A stretch of 64,000 nt of DNA from Forficula auricularia (GCA_024734495.1 JALMQS010000102.1:11510223-11574222); one strand, 5' to 3'. Positions 34,098 through 46,164 are shown, counted from the stretch's first letter. The notes: generated by a model from the sequence alone, not told the origin. Translations and numbers: made by a program.

Positions 34098-34413
34098 AAT
34101 TGAATGTAATGGAAGGCAGCCCAGAGGTAGTGAGTTTTCTAATTAAGAAAAGAAGGAAAAAAAAATTGTTTTTTCAATGCCTTTGTTAAAAATGAAGAAA
34201 GTTTTTGAACACTACTGATGTGGAGAGAAGAAGGAAGCATTTTATTTGTTTCATTCATTGACCCTTTGAAACCCTGAAGAAGGAGGGAAAAATCCTCCGA
34301 AACGTCGGTTTGAAAGGAAAGGAGGAAGGATTCCAATAAATTACACCTTATTTTATATGTGTTAATTTTTTCTTTCCTCACTACCTCTGGGCTGCCTTCC
34401 ATTACATTCAATT
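34098..34413. mobile_element. Terminal-inverted-repeat element containing a hammerhead-like motif
   Basis: Arms 34098-34133 and 34378-34413 are 36-bp inverse complements (outer end AATTGAATGTAATGG, inner part CAGCCCAGAGGTAGTGA). The 244-bp interior has the hammerhead-like motif at 34274-34306. No ORF of known type. This is likely a short Penelope-like or retrozyme-like unit; the class is inferred from the ribozyme. Confidence 0.65.
34274..34306 (+). ncRNA. Hammerhead-ribozyme-like motif with full core and strong stem I
   Basis: Core CTGAAGA (position 7 is variable in hammerheads), one extra A, stem II GGAGG/CCTCC with a 7-base loop, GAAAC and GTC. Stem I is TTTGAAACC upstream with GGTTTGAAA downstream: five pairs, one G-G mismatch, three pairs. 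Stem III is just ACGT, so cleavage would need a dimer in which ACGT pairs with ACGT. No activity data. Confidence 0.65.
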
Positions 34414-34867
34414 ATAATAACTCTTGTTTTATAGAAATTGGAAAAAATAACAATTTTGAATTAGTTAACAAAATGCGACATCTTTTATTATAAATAAATA
34501 TATATATTGTGACAAGCAGTCAGGAGTGCTTGGAAAAATTTATTCCAAGCAGCTCCTGAACCACTTTTGTAACCTACAAAAGGAGCGATAATCTAATTTT
34601 AATTCCTTTTTATAGTAAATTTAATAAACTATATTTTTTATCTGAACAATTTTTTTGTATCCGTTTTAGTTGCCGAGATATAGGCAAAAAACTGAAAAAG
34701 TGCACCCTTTTTCAAGATTGCGGCACGAGCGCAACAGATTTTGACTTTTAGTATGTTCAATGGTGAGCCATAATAAGCATGTATGCGGAAATTCAGATCT
34801 TTATTTCTAATTTTACTGGACTATATGTATATTCATATAATCTCTATTCAAATGACTGGGCCGTATA

Positions 34868-35121
34868 CAGTGACTCTATAGTGACAGTGGCGACACGTAG
34901 GCCCATCCGCCATTTTGAGTCGTATTTAAGCTAAATAATATTAGGAAATTTAAGATAATATTATTATTATTACCTTTTATTTTTAATTAAATAATCTTTA
35001 ATAATGTCAAGAATGTGTTTAAATATTAATTTTCTTAAATTTCCTAATATTCTTCAATTTAAAAAACGACTAGAAATGGCGTATGACCGTACGTGTCGCC
35101 ACTCTCTCTATATAGTCACTC
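34868..35121. mobile_element. TA-flanked MITE (Tc1/mariner-like)
   Basis: Arms of about 87 bp share GTGGCGACACGTA, CGCCATTT, AGTCGT and ATATTAGGAAATTTAAG in inverse order. TA dinucleotides flank both ends (34866-34867 and 35122-35123). The interior is AT-rich without a frame. TA targeting supports the Tc1/mariner superfamily. Confidence 0.82.
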
Positions 35122-35467
35122 TAGGGGCATAGATCCGAGGGCTCCATCTGCCCTGAGCTTTGCTCGGCAGGATTTGATGAAGCGGTTGACGATTGCCATC
35201 ATCCCTCGGTAGAGGGCACCAGTTGTCTATATGGTTGCTTGAGATAGGTTATTTCATATTAGATCCATAATTCACTTTATGATGAATTATATTTCACCAA
35301 AATCACTGAATCCATAAGAGGAATACCCACTATCGCAAAGATGCGCTAAAATATTTAAAATAGCTATTTAAAAACAAAATATTAAAATATTTATAACCAG
35401 CATATCCGAACACTTTGCATGGCGGTTCTCAACTAAACTCTACACGCTAACTTATGCCTGCAGCTAC

Positions 35468-35483
35468 CTTCCCCCCCCCCCCT
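35468..35483. repeat. Poly-C tract
   Basis: A run of C directly followed by the T run that is the tail of the minus-strand LINE fragment. Possibly polymerase slippage or assembly noise. Confidence 0.8.
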
Positions 35484-35740
35484 TTTTTTAATGCAATCGA
35501 ATTCAAGAAAGGGCGCACCAGTAAAGATACAGCCCATATGGTTCTCGGAGGACCCTTGCATTACCGAAGAGAAGGGAAAGTTGATCAAGCGAGAGGGTGG
35601 AGCTGTAGGTGTTTGTGCACCCGGTTTTGAAGGTTTGAAGGTTATAAGTGCTGGGAAAGATGGAGGCTGGGAGAGAGTTCCAGTTCCTTGAAGTCATGGG
35701 GACAAACGTATTAACGAATGAAGTGACCGGCACTTTTCCA
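35484..35740 (-). pseudogene. Jockey-like LINE 3' end (family J1)
   Basis: The minus strand encodes NTFVPMTSRNWNSLPASIF then STYNLQTFKTGC, the C-terminal words of family J1. The TGCAATCGAATTCAAGAAAG end and poly-A (T run at 35484) match the plus copies at 36790 and 49690. 5' truncated to about 250 bp. Confidence 0.85.
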
Positions 35741-35984
35741 ATTTCTCTTTCTTCTATTCAAACTGGAGTGGGGAGAAACTCCTTTGTGTCAGCCAATAAT
35801 ATCCTTGGATTTTGATTATATAGCAGTTTAAGCGTAATTGCTCTGAATAGGTAATAGACACGAGTTTTTCTTGGTAGCTGCGATAAGCTCATTTCTAAAA
35901 AATAACTTAGCGCATAGATATTGACAAGAAAAAATAAAATTAAACAATCTTTTCACAAAACGAATAAATAAATCATTACAATAC

Positions 35985-36835
35985 CACAATTGGGGCTCTC
36001 AAAATTTAGTTAACTTCAATTCAAACAAGACTCAATGTTGTCTAATTTCTAGGCGCGAAAATAGAGATTTCCCTGATATTAACTTCGATTCGAATACCCT
36101 GAAAATGTGTGACAGCCTATCCATTGTTGGGCGTCTCTGTCGCATCTGACCTGTCTTGGAATGAACACATCTCCTCTGTGGCGAAATCTGCAGCAAGGAA
36201 GATTGGCTTCTTATTCAGGTCCAAGCGATTTTACAAACCCCCACAACTTCTCACCATCTACAAGGCCCAAATCCGCCCCTGTCTCGAATACGGCTCTCAT
36301 CTGTGGAGAGGAGCCTCAAAATATTCTCTTGCTACCCTTGATGCAATTCAGAAACGAGCCGTCAGGCTAATTGACGATTCTACCCCTCACCGACTCCCTC
36401 GACTCGCTGGCTCATCGAAGAGATGTCTCCGCCCTTTCCCTTTTCTATAGATACTATCACGGCAGGTGCTCTGATGAGATAAAATCAATAATTCCCCCAA
36501 AGCATGCTTTGCACGCAGCACACGTTTTGCCGACTCCCAACACACTCTTTCGCGGTCAAATTAGAAAAGTGCCGGACCACATCATTCGCGAATTCATATA
36601 TCCCCATGACTTCAAGGAACTGGAACTCTCTCCCAGCCTCTATCTTTCCCAGCACCTATGATCTTCAAACCTTCAAAACCAGGGTGCATAGACACCTACG
36701 TCTACACCCTCTCACTTAAACAACTTTCCCTTCTCTTCGGTAATGCAAGGGTCTTTCGAGATCCATAGGGGCTACATCTTTACTGGTGCACCCCTTCTTG
36801 CATTCGATTGCATTAAAAAAAAAAAAAAAAAAAAT
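35985..36835 (+). pseudogene. Jockey-like LINE reverse transcriptase C-terminal part (family J1)
   Basis: The plus strand reads NLVNFNSNKTQCC, then LGVSVASDLSWNEHI, LLTIYKAQIRPCLEYGSHLW, DAIQKRAVRLI and LDSLAHRRDVSALSLFYRYY. It continues with IIPPKHAL and MTSRNWNSLPASIF, and ends in poly-A at about 36816-36833. These are thumb and tail motifs of Jockey/CR1-type proteins after the catalytic YADD, which lies 5' of the truncation point. At least two frameshifts (near 36120 and 36385) break the frame. The copy at 48676-49722 is close kin and longer. Confidence 0.88.
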
Positions 36836-38149
36836 TGAAAGATATATATTATAATTCTAACAGATTATTAACTAAGCAATATTTTGATCATTTCCAAATA
36901 CGTAAATTCGATTTAGAAATAATTTAAATTTAATGAAACTGACATTTCGAAATTTATAAGAAAAATAAAATAAAAAGAACTCGTGTAATTTGCATATTCT
37001 ATGGCCAATTAAGGTGGAATTCTTTAATTAATTAGTGTTAGAAATGATAAGCCAAAAAAAATAATAAGTAATATGGGGTTGATAAATCCATATTGTCACA
37101 ATTATATATATTTACTTATATTATTTCCCTTGATAAAACAACCAAAAAGTTTTAATCCTTGAAAAGATGAACAACGAGAGAGTTCTTAGCGTTTCAATAA
37201 GAAAATTGAAAAAAAAATAAATAAAAATAAACAAACAAAAATACATTTTGTACAAATTCATTAGAACGTATAATTATTGGCACCTTTGAAAAGGGACTGA
37301 TTTAGAATATTGATTAACCGGAGAGAGACAAAAGATAACATTTCTTTTAAAATAGGCTACGTAAAACTATTATACTTAAAAAAATCCTTTAAAACCTTCC
37401 ATTCATTAATAAAATGTGTTTATTTTATTTCCTCTGCTTTTGCCTAACAAAATTCATAAAAGACGGGATTTCGCGTTTGCTTTTTCTTTAACTTTATTCA
37501 CACCCTCAATTTTTACTAAATATTTTTCATATCGATATTTTATCTACCAAAATGGACTTTTTTAGAAGAATATTAAATCGAAGTTAAATAAAATAACTGC
37601 CTTTTTAAAAATAAAATTATTAGACTAACAGTGAGATTTAATGTACATTCAAGATGTTTCTTTAACATATTTTACATTAAGATAAAGTTTTCTATATTAT
37701 TATTATAGAAGAGATGATATTATACATAACTCAATTATATTAATAGATGTTATATAGAACTGGAGCTGAGTTGAATTTAAAAAGTGAAGCGCAATTGCAA
37801 TCTTTAATGTTGTCAAAACATTCCAATCAACAGAATACATTTAAATATAAAAGTCAAATATCGATAGTATTAGCGTTAAAATATAGAAAACCAAGAAAGA
37901 TGATTAACTACTAAATCTGAGGTGATATTGATTATTTTTATTATTATATTATATTTATTTTTGTATTATTAAAAATAAATAATTGTTTACATGAATTGTG
38001 ATATTTTTGGGATAGAATCTCTTGTTCTATGATTAAAATTTCAATGGATATTCATTTTTGTATAAAGAGTAAATGGATAATATCATTTTAATGGAATCAC
38101 TCTCCACCCGATTTATAGCTTTCTAGAGGCTAACAGATTATGTAAGATA
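36836..38149. other. AT-rich interval, nothing recognised
   Basis: No coding or RNA signal and no repeat partner within the window. Confidence 0.4.
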
Positions 38150-38640
38150 ACTTTCCCACGCACCCTTATCATTCCCCCTGGGTCACCACTTTAATGCTAA
38201 CCTATCATTTAAGATTCACTATATAAGGCAGCAGCGCGAACCCCTCATCAGTCAATACACTATTGGACCCTGGGCAGGACCCTCTCCCCTAATTAGTCAA
38301 TACACCATTCGACTCTAGGCAGGAGCCTCTCCCCTAACCAGTGCTCACCTGTAGCCACTAAATTCAAATCGATCTAGGTTACTATTGTGTGTACCTAGTA
38401 CTAACGGTAAATCCGTACCGCCCAACATCTCTATCGATTTTTCGTATTGCTCCCGGTAACTATAAACATTTCGGACTCTAGCCGGTCATTCACAAATTTG
38501 CTTTATTTGACTTTCACTCTCAACGTGTCTTTTTGCATCTTTCAAATTAAAACTTAACTGTATCAACGTGTGTATATTCTTGTGTATTTCTTAAATAAAC
38601 ATTAAATAAAAAAATAAACATTTAAAAAGAATTGAATTTC
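38150..38640 (+). repeat. LTR-like promoter block with internal tandem repeat
   Basis: CACTATATAAGGCAGCAGC (38217 onward) is a good TATA box. It is followed by a 52-bp near-repeat (GTCAATACACTATTGGACCC / GTCAATACACCATTCGACTC, each with GGCAGGA.CCTCTCCCCTAA). AATAAACATTAAATAAA closes the block near 38596. This order fits U3-R-U5 of a solo LTR. I cannot define TG...CA ends or a target duplication. Confidence 0.4.
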
Positions 38641-38839
38641 CAAACAATATAAACTTTATCATTTACCATTTCGAACTAATAATCGTCTCCCCAGATCCAG
38701 ACCCTACCATCTCCAAAAAGTCTAAAACAAAAACAAACCTGCTATCCAGACAGCTCTATCATCCGCTCTATCGCACAACTAAAGTGTTGACCTAGTTGAG
38801 AAATCAATTCTTTTTAAAAAGAGATTTTTCGACTAGCAA

Positions 38840-39110
38840 AACATAATTTGTATACAAAATTTGGTTGAGTTTGGTCCAAAAGGCTAGAATTTTTATTTTT
38901 TGACCCTCCCCCCACTTTGGGTGATTGTTTTCAAAAAAATTTCACAAAAATGTCAAAAATGACATCCTCTACAATTTTACTTCTAATGGAATTTGTCGTA
39001 GAGTCAACAGTTTAGAAGTTATTTGATTGATTATTTCTAGTGGGGCGAACATACAGACAAGCCTGGGGGGGGGGAGACATAGGTACATATATATAAATAA
39101 ACAGACACAG
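38840..39110 (+). repeat. Dispersed repeat family X, copy 2
   Basis: TTTGTATACAAAATTTGGTTGAGTTTGG, here beginning near 38848, then TTTGACCCTCCCCCC matches the first half of the copy at 29400-30005. The hairpin 3' end is not preserved. A G run occurs at 39066-39075. Confidence 0.6.
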
Positions 39111-39394
39111 GCACAAATGTCCTTTAGTAGCATGTAATTAATTTCATATTTTTTTTAATTATTTCAAAGTATTAATTAGCGTTTTTTTCAAATTAGACTT
39201 CAAATAAACTACCATTTAAATCATTTAAAAATTAAAAGAAAATATTTCATAGATATGAAATTTCAATAGATTTAATTGAATAAGTGATGAGGAAAAAATT
39301 AAACTCTTTTGTCATTTCTAGTTGACTCGCTGCTCCAGAGAAGAAACTGAATGTTTTCATAACATTTCATAATACCATAATACATTCTTAATAC

Positions 39395-39875
39395 CTTAGA
39401 TGCAAATCAGAGGCGGGCTATCAGACTGATAGGAGATCCAACATTAACTGACCCTCTCGACTCCCTAGCCCTAGCCGATCTGTCTCCGCCCTTTCTCTTT
39501 TATAGATACTACCATGACTTTTGTTCTGAAGAGATAAAATCGATAATCCCGCCAAAGGCTTCATTTGCAAGAAACACACGATTTTCTAGGACTCAACACC
39601 CCTACGCGTTTAAATTGGATACTAACTGAACAAACACATTCGTCAACTCGTTTATCCCTATGACATCTAGAGACTGGAACTCTCTTCCTCCGACCGTCTT
39701 TCCAGCAACATATAACCTTCAATCTTTCAAGACACGCATCCACGAATACCTTCAACTCCGACCCAATCCCTAAATCTCTTCTTATTTCCAAGATACAAGG
39801 GTCCACCGCTGACTTCAGAAGTTGAACTTTTTCTGTGCAACTTCTTCTTGTATCAGTATCATTATAAAAAAATAA
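39395..39875 (+). pseudogene. Jockey-like LINE 3' end (family J2)
   Basis: The plus strand reads RRAIRLIGDPTLTDPLDS, FYRYYHDFCSEEIKS, IIPPKASFARNTRF and MTSRDWNSLPPTVF. SFKTRIHEYLQL completes it. These match family J1 motif for motif but with different residues and a different 3' end (TTCTTGTATCAGTATCATTA, then A-rich). A second J2 copy is at 52655-53160. One frameshift near 39470 and a stop near 39627. Confidence 0.85.
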
Positions 39876-41099
39876 CTACAAAATTCTTAATTGAAATGCT
39901 ATTTTCTTATATTAGAATTAAATTAAAAGGTTATAGTAGGTAGGTACAAATAAAAACAGAACTTTGATATATGTCTCATATCTTCGATCTTCCGCTACAA
40001 ATCATGGTCTATTTATTTGTTTTTTCTGAAACATGTTCAACAATTCATTCCAGTCCTGAGCCGCTTTCATATTAATAAGATTTTTTAAAATTTCCTTATT
40101 TATAATAAATTGTAATGAAATGAATTGCCAAATTATTTTTAGAATCGAAGAATATTTTCCTTGATTTCTTTTTTCTCATCAGAAAGATCTATTTATTTTA
40201 TCTCTTCTGAATAAGTTGTCTATCAGATAGTGTTTTAAAAAACATCACTTTTTTACGATTATTTTTTTATAGACTTATATCCATTGGCTTTTGAACGGCT
40301 CATATATTGGCTATTACTTCTTTCTGTACAAAGAATGGAATGTCTTTTCCCCTAAGGTGTATAATCTTTGAGTATTTATATTGAAGATAGAGAGTTACAA
40401 GTCTCTTCAGGATTAGCAATCAATCCCAGTAGGATCCATGCAAAACGAGTGGTTCTGGGGCTAACCTTTTGCCGTGGACTACTGGATGCAAACGAGAACA
40501 CCCAAATAAATGATAACCTATCTTTTTAAAATATAAAAGGGATTTTAGGAGAGTTTACTTGCCAGGATAAGCGGATGTTAGGCATTTTATAAACAAAGAA
40601 GATTAGTAAATTCTTAAAATCATCCCTTTATAGGTATTAAATTAATCTTGCCTACTGTCCTTTTAAACTGCGTATCTTTTTAAAGTTTAAATTAACAGAT
40701 ACCATTTTATTGTAGCTAGAGATGATATAATCTAAATATTAGCAATAATTACAAACCCCTAATTAAAATTCATGTAGATTAATTTATCTGGATTGAAAAT
40801 TAGAATGTATTATTTTCCATTTTAGCCACACGTTCAATAAACTTTCGAACGAATAGACACAGTATTTATTCCATTTATTTACTTACGTAATAAGTTTTCA
40901 TCGACCTTAATGAATCATTCCGATAAAAAAAAATATCCAGATGTGTTTAGTACATCACATTACTTTCCCTTACCCTGCAAATTTACAAATCACATTAAAA
41001 TAAAATTATATTAAATAAATGTCAACTTTTCGTGTGTATTTTTTTTTTTTTTTAATTAAATTTGTGAGAAAAGGCGTTTCACCAAAAATTTGCATCTCC
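39876..41099. other. AT-rich interval, little recognised
   Basis: A GC-richer patch at 40425-40505 has no identifiable content. A poly-T tract at 41040-41053 precedes the minus-strand LINE fragment. Confidence 0.35.
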
Positions 41100-41705
41100 T
41101 AAAGGCCTGGGTTGGCCCCGGGTAGAGGTCGAAGGCCTCTGTGGGTGCGGATCTTAAACAGCTGAAGGTTATAAATCGCGGGGAAGACGGTGGCTGGGAG
41201 CGAGTTCTAGTCTCTGGAAGTCATAAGGAAAAAAGTGTTGACGAAAGCGCTTGTTCGATTTCAATCCAATTTGACAGCGAAGGGGTGCTCAGCCTTCGAA
41301 AACTTCGTGTTTCTCGCAAAGACAGCTTTTGGGGAGTTACATATGCTAGGATGTCACCGGTCGATCGGTACTGCCTAAAGCCGTATTGTCTATCGTGGAT
41401 TAATTTATTTGACTCCAAGTGTCGTAGAACCTGCTCGTTGAAGGACTTTTCCATGATTTTGGATAGGTGAGAAATGGACAGATAGTTTTATAAGTTGGAA
41501 TAATCGACTTTTTTTCATAATTGGTTGATCTGGCTAGATTTCAGGCCTCCGGAAATATACCAGAGTTATAGGAAAGCTTACATAATTTAGATAGTATGGG
41601 AGCAAGTTCAGGGGCGCATTTTTTAATGAGAATGGCTGGGATATCGTCTGGACCAGCCGAAGAATTGGTCTTTAGATTCCGGATGATCTTTCTCTGAAAA
41701 TAATG
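41054..41705 (-). pseudogene. Jockey-like LINE fragment: RT finger/palm joined to the 3' end
   Basis: From high to low coordinates on the minus strand: RKIIRNLKTNSSAGPDDIP, LIKKCAPELAPILSKLCKLS and YNSGIFPEA (about 41705-41545). NEQVLRHLESNKLIHDRQYGF and RSTGDILAYVT lie at 41454-41330. The frame then jumps to a terminal SRDWNSL-type tail and T-rich end near 41220-41100. The catalytic core and thumb are missing, so the copy carries an internal deletion as well as 5' truncation. Confidence 0.8.
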
Positions 41706-42570
41706 CTAAAAGGATACACTGCCTGAACTTAATTCACCATATATTTTTTATCTTTTGTGACTTTTTGGGAACCGTTATTTGAAAATTATATTTAAGAGAA
41801 ATCAAAAAGTCTATGATCATCTGTCAAATTTCCAAACCTTTAATTTTTTAAAAAGACTTTCCTTTATTCGAACATTTTCATTAAAGTTAAAAATTCAAAG
41901 TAATTCTTTAAAATGTGTTTTCCCGTGAAATGGATAGAATTATTAAGTTAAAAAGGTGGGTAGGATGGGATAAATAAGTAAATGAACCTCATTTAGATGG
42001 ACAGACCTAGTTAAGAAGCGACGCACGCCAAAAATTTTAATTAAATTAATTTTATTGTTGGTTTATTGGCGATTCGAGGATTTCTCGAGGATTAAATCCC
42101 GGAATTCTTACGGGGTAATAAGTTATTGCGGCACCTAATCCGAGGGGTTAGAGGCAGAACTTGAGGGTGAAAGCCCTCATAATTTACCATTTTAAAAGAG
42201 ATGAGCCGAGGGAGAATTTGTGGGGTTTCGTCATTTCAGAGAGAAATCAAAATGAAAGTCAGGTTAAAAAGCTGGTTCTCGGCAGGTTTGGGTCAACTAA
42301 ATGAAAAAAGTTTTAGTAAAACATATTGAGCGTTTGAAGTTTATTAAAAAATATGTAATAGTAATCAAAACATATTTTGATAAAACGGCTTTAAAGTTAA
42401 ATTGTTTTAAGGAAATAACAATCATAATGAAACTAGTTTTACTCCTAACTTACAAATTTGAAAAATTTGTTAAGGATGAGTCAGCTTCATATAGGAGAAT
42501 TTGTTACCTGATAAATATAATATATAATAACTTTTTAAAGGAGTTCAGTGTTGGTTCTAGGTGAAAACAT
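41706..42570. other. Interval with an unexplained GC-richer block
   Basis: At 42055-42290 the base composition rises and there is a GAGGG...CCCTC hairpin (near 42166-42181). I find no repeat partner, no promoter and no frame of note inside it. The following 87-residue frame (42301-42564) is lysine/isoleucine-rich with no motif. Confidence 0.3.
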
Positions 42571-42575
42571 TTTAA

Positions 42576-42670
42576 TATAATAATAAAACTTGGGTAAGAT
42601 ACGAGACAGGTTTCACAAAAAAAAAAAAAAAAACCTACCTCGTATCTTACTCAAGTTTTATTATTATATA
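42576..42670. repeat. Inverted repeat with A-rich loop
   Basis: Arms 42576-42613 and 42631-42670 share AATAATAAAACTTG.GTAAGATACGAG in inverse order around a 17-base A run. Two mismatches in about 38 bp. Likely a small MITE or paired retroelement tails. Confidence 0.8.
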
Positions 42671-43007
42671 ATATAATTGATAAGAATTAGCAACACACGC
42701 AGATTCCTATTTAAATTCAATTTACGATCTTTAGCTGATTGAACATCAATTAATTTGTAATTTTATTTTAAAAACTGTATTTTATACGAAATATCGTATT
42801 AATATTATATAATTAATTTAAATATGCATACTCTTTAGGGGTGTTTTATCAAAATAAAAAGATTTTGTTTTGTCTGTTTTGCCGAAAGTAGCAGAGTTGT
42901 TGATTCATTAAAGGAAATCAATGTGGTTGTGTTCTGCTCGATGCAAATAAACAAATACCTATATGGGAACGTAGCCAAAAGTACGTGAAACATTTGTTAC
43001 AATATTT

Positions 43008-43020
43008 TACCCCCCCCCCC
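43008..43020. repeat. Poly-C tract
   Basis: A run of C upstream of the MITE at 43251. A second C run lies at 43447-43459; the two lie on opposite sides of the MITE. Confidence 0.8.
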
Positions 43021-43250
43021 CTTTGGTGACTACCCGTAGTATATGCCAAGACCCCCTTCTAATTTTCATGTAGTAATTCATAAAGATGGTTTTAAATCAT
43101 TTTTTGCAAACAGAAAGTTAAAAAAAAATAATTTGGCTCATATTTGTCTTTTTTAATAAGGCGCTTGCCTCGTGACGCCAAGAGTAATTTGAATATAGCT
43201 CGAAAAAGCTCGAGATTTCCCTAGAGGATATTGACTACGTGACGACCCAA

Positions 43251-43388
43251 CTAGCAAAGTAGCTGTATAATTTTAGGTTATATAACATTTATGTTTTGTT
43301 GCTGTTTTATAAGTGCTCCATAACGCTTATACAACATCAATACAACATAACAGTTGTATAACCTAAAATTATACAGCTATTTTGCTAG
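43251..43388. mobile_element. MITE with CTAGCAAA termini
   Basis: Outer ends CTAGCAAAGTAGCTGTAT and its complement (CTAGCAAAATAGCTGTAT). Arms of about 65 bp around CTCCATAA. TATAATTTTAGGTTATA is shared by both arms. No coding content; target duplication unclear. Confidence 0.82.
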
Positions 43389-43684
43389 TAGGGGAAGACC
43401 TAAGCTCCCCTCCCCCCTCTGTGACCAAGCGGTGTATTTTGAAGACCCCCCCCCCCCCTAAACAGGTCATGTAATTTGGGTACGTTCCCATATATAGGTA
43501 TATACTCTATATATTTCTCTAGAAGTGGAGCAGTATGAAAGTCGCTAGTGAGCTGATTTTTTTGTCAAGTTCTCTGTTCTTATATTATTAAAGGGGAAAT
43601 ATTTGGAGAGGGGAATTTTCAAAAAGTTCAAAAATTGATTTCACAAACCTTATTGTATTCTTTTCTGATACCTACTCTATTTTT

Positions 43685-44640
43685 AACCGACTTCAAAAAA
43701 GGAGGAGGTTCTCAATTCGACTGAATTTTTTTGTCTATGTTACCTGATATCTTCGCCAATTGTGAACCGATTTTGATGATTTTTTGCATTGGGTTCAGTC
43801 TAGTTTCCGGTTGGTCCCGTTTTCTTTCATTGGTATTGGACCTTTTTTGCTATGTTTGTTTAGCCATAACGTCTTTGTTTATGAACCGATTTCGATGATT
43901 CTTTTTATATTGGAAAGAGGTTACCTTAGAGGTGGTCCCATATTAATTTAGTCAAGTTCTGATGATATGATCAATGACGAATTAACGTAAATATCCAATT
44001 CTTATGAGCAAATAATCGAAATTATAATAAATAAAATCTTTTATAAAAAAATCAATCTTAAAACGTTCATTTAAAACCTGCAAACGTTTCTAGAGAATTT
44101 CTATATTTATGAATTTAATTTTATTATCATTTTCTGATTCATTCGCCCGACCCTTTCTCTTACGAGATGCATGCAAGGTAGGTATTATATTAAGTCACTA
44201 TTAATAACATCACTAAAAAGAGAAAAATAAAAATAATTTTTATAAAGAAAAATAAAACCGACTTCAAAAAAATTAAATACAACAAATAAAATAATAAAAC
44301 TCAAAAATAAAATAAAATACACTAAAAGGTATAAAATAATATATCTAATTTAGTTACAACTAAACGACGAAATATTTACATGAAATCACTTTTTGAAGTC
44401 GGTGCCAAACATATACATTTTATGAATCAAACTCGACGAATTTTACTTAGTACGATTGGCGGGTACGCTCGCGTATATATATAGTTTGTTTAGCACCGAC
44501 TTCAAAAAGTGATTTCATGTAAATATTTCGTCGTTTAGTTGTAACTAAATTAGAATATTATTTTATACCTTTTAGTGTACTTTATTTTATTTTTGAGTTT
44601 TATTATTTTATTTGTGCATTTAATTTTTTTGAAGTCGATT
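43685..44640. mobile_element. Composite foldback element, family A, copy 2 (reversed)
   Basis: Begins AACCGACTTCAAAAAAGGAG, passes TTGTGAACCGATTTTGATG and TGGTCCCATATTAATTTAG, and reaches an inner foldback (44256-44640) around GCGGGTACGCTCGCG. It ends TTTTTTTGAAGTCGATT. It is the reverse of 25009-26079 with moderate divergence. No transposase. The shared internal plan shows the composite moved or duplicated as one unit. Confidence 0.8.
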
Positions 44641-44704
44641 TTATTTTTTTTTTAAAATTATTAGAGCTTCTAATAAATTAATGAATATAGTAAAAGACTA
44701 CGAC

Positions 44705-45482
44705 TCTACGTAAGATTTTTGTCTTTTTGATTTTAAGCCGATTCCTCCATGTCTTCAGCAATGGTTACCAATAATGCAATAATAACAGAAACGTCAAAAA
44801 TTCAATGTACAATTGTTATTCCTCAAATATTAGATGAGAATTGATGGCTATTTTTGATTTTAACTCGATTCCTCTATGTCTTCAGCAATGGTTACCAATA
44901 AAAACCGAAACGTCAAAAATCCAATAAAGAATTGTTATTCCTCAAGTATTACATCAGAATCAATCACTATTTTTGATTTTAACTCGATTCCTCCATGTCT
45001 TCAGCAATGGTTACCAATAAAAACCGAAACGTCAAAATTCAATATAGAATGGTTATTCCTCAAGTACGCTATTTTTGATTTTAAATCGATTCCAAATAAA
45101 GTACTAATGTTTGTGGGCCGATATGTACCAAAAACTAATCATGCGCTTCATTTTGTTAAAAGAATGGTAGGTTTTAAATTTCATTTTAATCGGTGCAAAG
45201 ATGTGGAAAAATCGTGGACGAAAAAAACGATAACATACATCCATCCATCCATCCCCACGCACTTCCAAAAAAAATGGCACTTTTTGCCCTCTCGGCGAGA
45301 CCCCAGGTAATTTTTGACAAAATCGTCACGTGCTAAAATTCAACCTAATTGAATACTACAATTTGTGACCTTAATTGAGTCCATGGGTTCCGTAGTCTTT
45401 ACCTGAGGACCCTTTGAAGTCCCGCTTGCCGCGAGACCGATTACAATACTTTCCCCATGCTTCGCATTGGATAAAGTAAAAA
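44705..45482. repeat. Element Z copy 2 (single-orientation satellite array)
   Basis: Three 119-bp monomers (CGAAACGTC words near 44791, 44910, 45029), then the same outer part as copy 1 in reverse orientation: CATCCATCCATCCATCC, CTCTCGGCGAGACCCC and ATGCTTCGCATTGGATAAAG. Unlike copy 1 there is no second, inverted array. The 144-residue frame at 44876-45310 is a by-product of the repeat. Confidence 0.82.
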
Positions 45483-46164
45483 GAACTAATTAGTATTTGC
45501 ATTTGAAGTCAAATAATTCAAAAAAAACATTTCAAATATATAAAGGCGAATTCTATATTAATAATCTGGGCAAAGTTCTAAATTGATTTTATTTATAAAA
45601 CTGTCTGTTAGTGAAGGCAGGAACATCGATAGGTAAAAATATTAAATGTACCTAGTTGATAATTAAAAAATCCTAAAAATATTTTAAATATTGAAACACA
45701 GTATTCATTTTAGATTATATTAATGTCTGCCGGTTATCAGAACCAGACAAAAATATTTAAAGTCACTTACTATATTGAAAGCATGTGAACTGGAAATTAT
45801 TTTTCGCGATTGTTACTGAAATTATTAAATCAATTAATTGGAAGAAAAAATGAAAAGTTTTTAAAGTGCAGTTAGGATTCACGCAAATTTTTAACTTTTC
45901 TTGATTGAATAATTGTTTAAAAACAAGGTCATCCGACATCAGACCAAAGGTAAAAAAAAAGTGTAATTGTCCTAAAGAACGATCCACTTTAAATTTATCA
46001 AAAGCTAAATCACTCCAAGCATCAACTTCTAAACAATTGTTCAAAGCAGATCTGAGAAGAGACCTGAGGGGACAGGGGTGTGAAATCCTCTGGCCCCGTA
46101 ATATCAAGTGGCCCCCGAAACCGAACGTATTATTTCTCAAATGGTTAAATGGTATATATTTTAT
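45483..46164. other. Unassigned interval
   Basis: Overlapping frames on both strands at 45763-46219 (125 and 104 residues) show no motif. CAATATAGTAAGTGACT on the minus strand near 45770 resembles a splice donor, but no acceptor-supported exon follows. Confidence 0.3.

Noticed and set aside
44876..45310. 144-residue plus-strand ORF
   Set aside because: It is read through 119-bp satellite monomers and the outer part of element Z; the reversed copy at 32270-33545 does not keep the frame.
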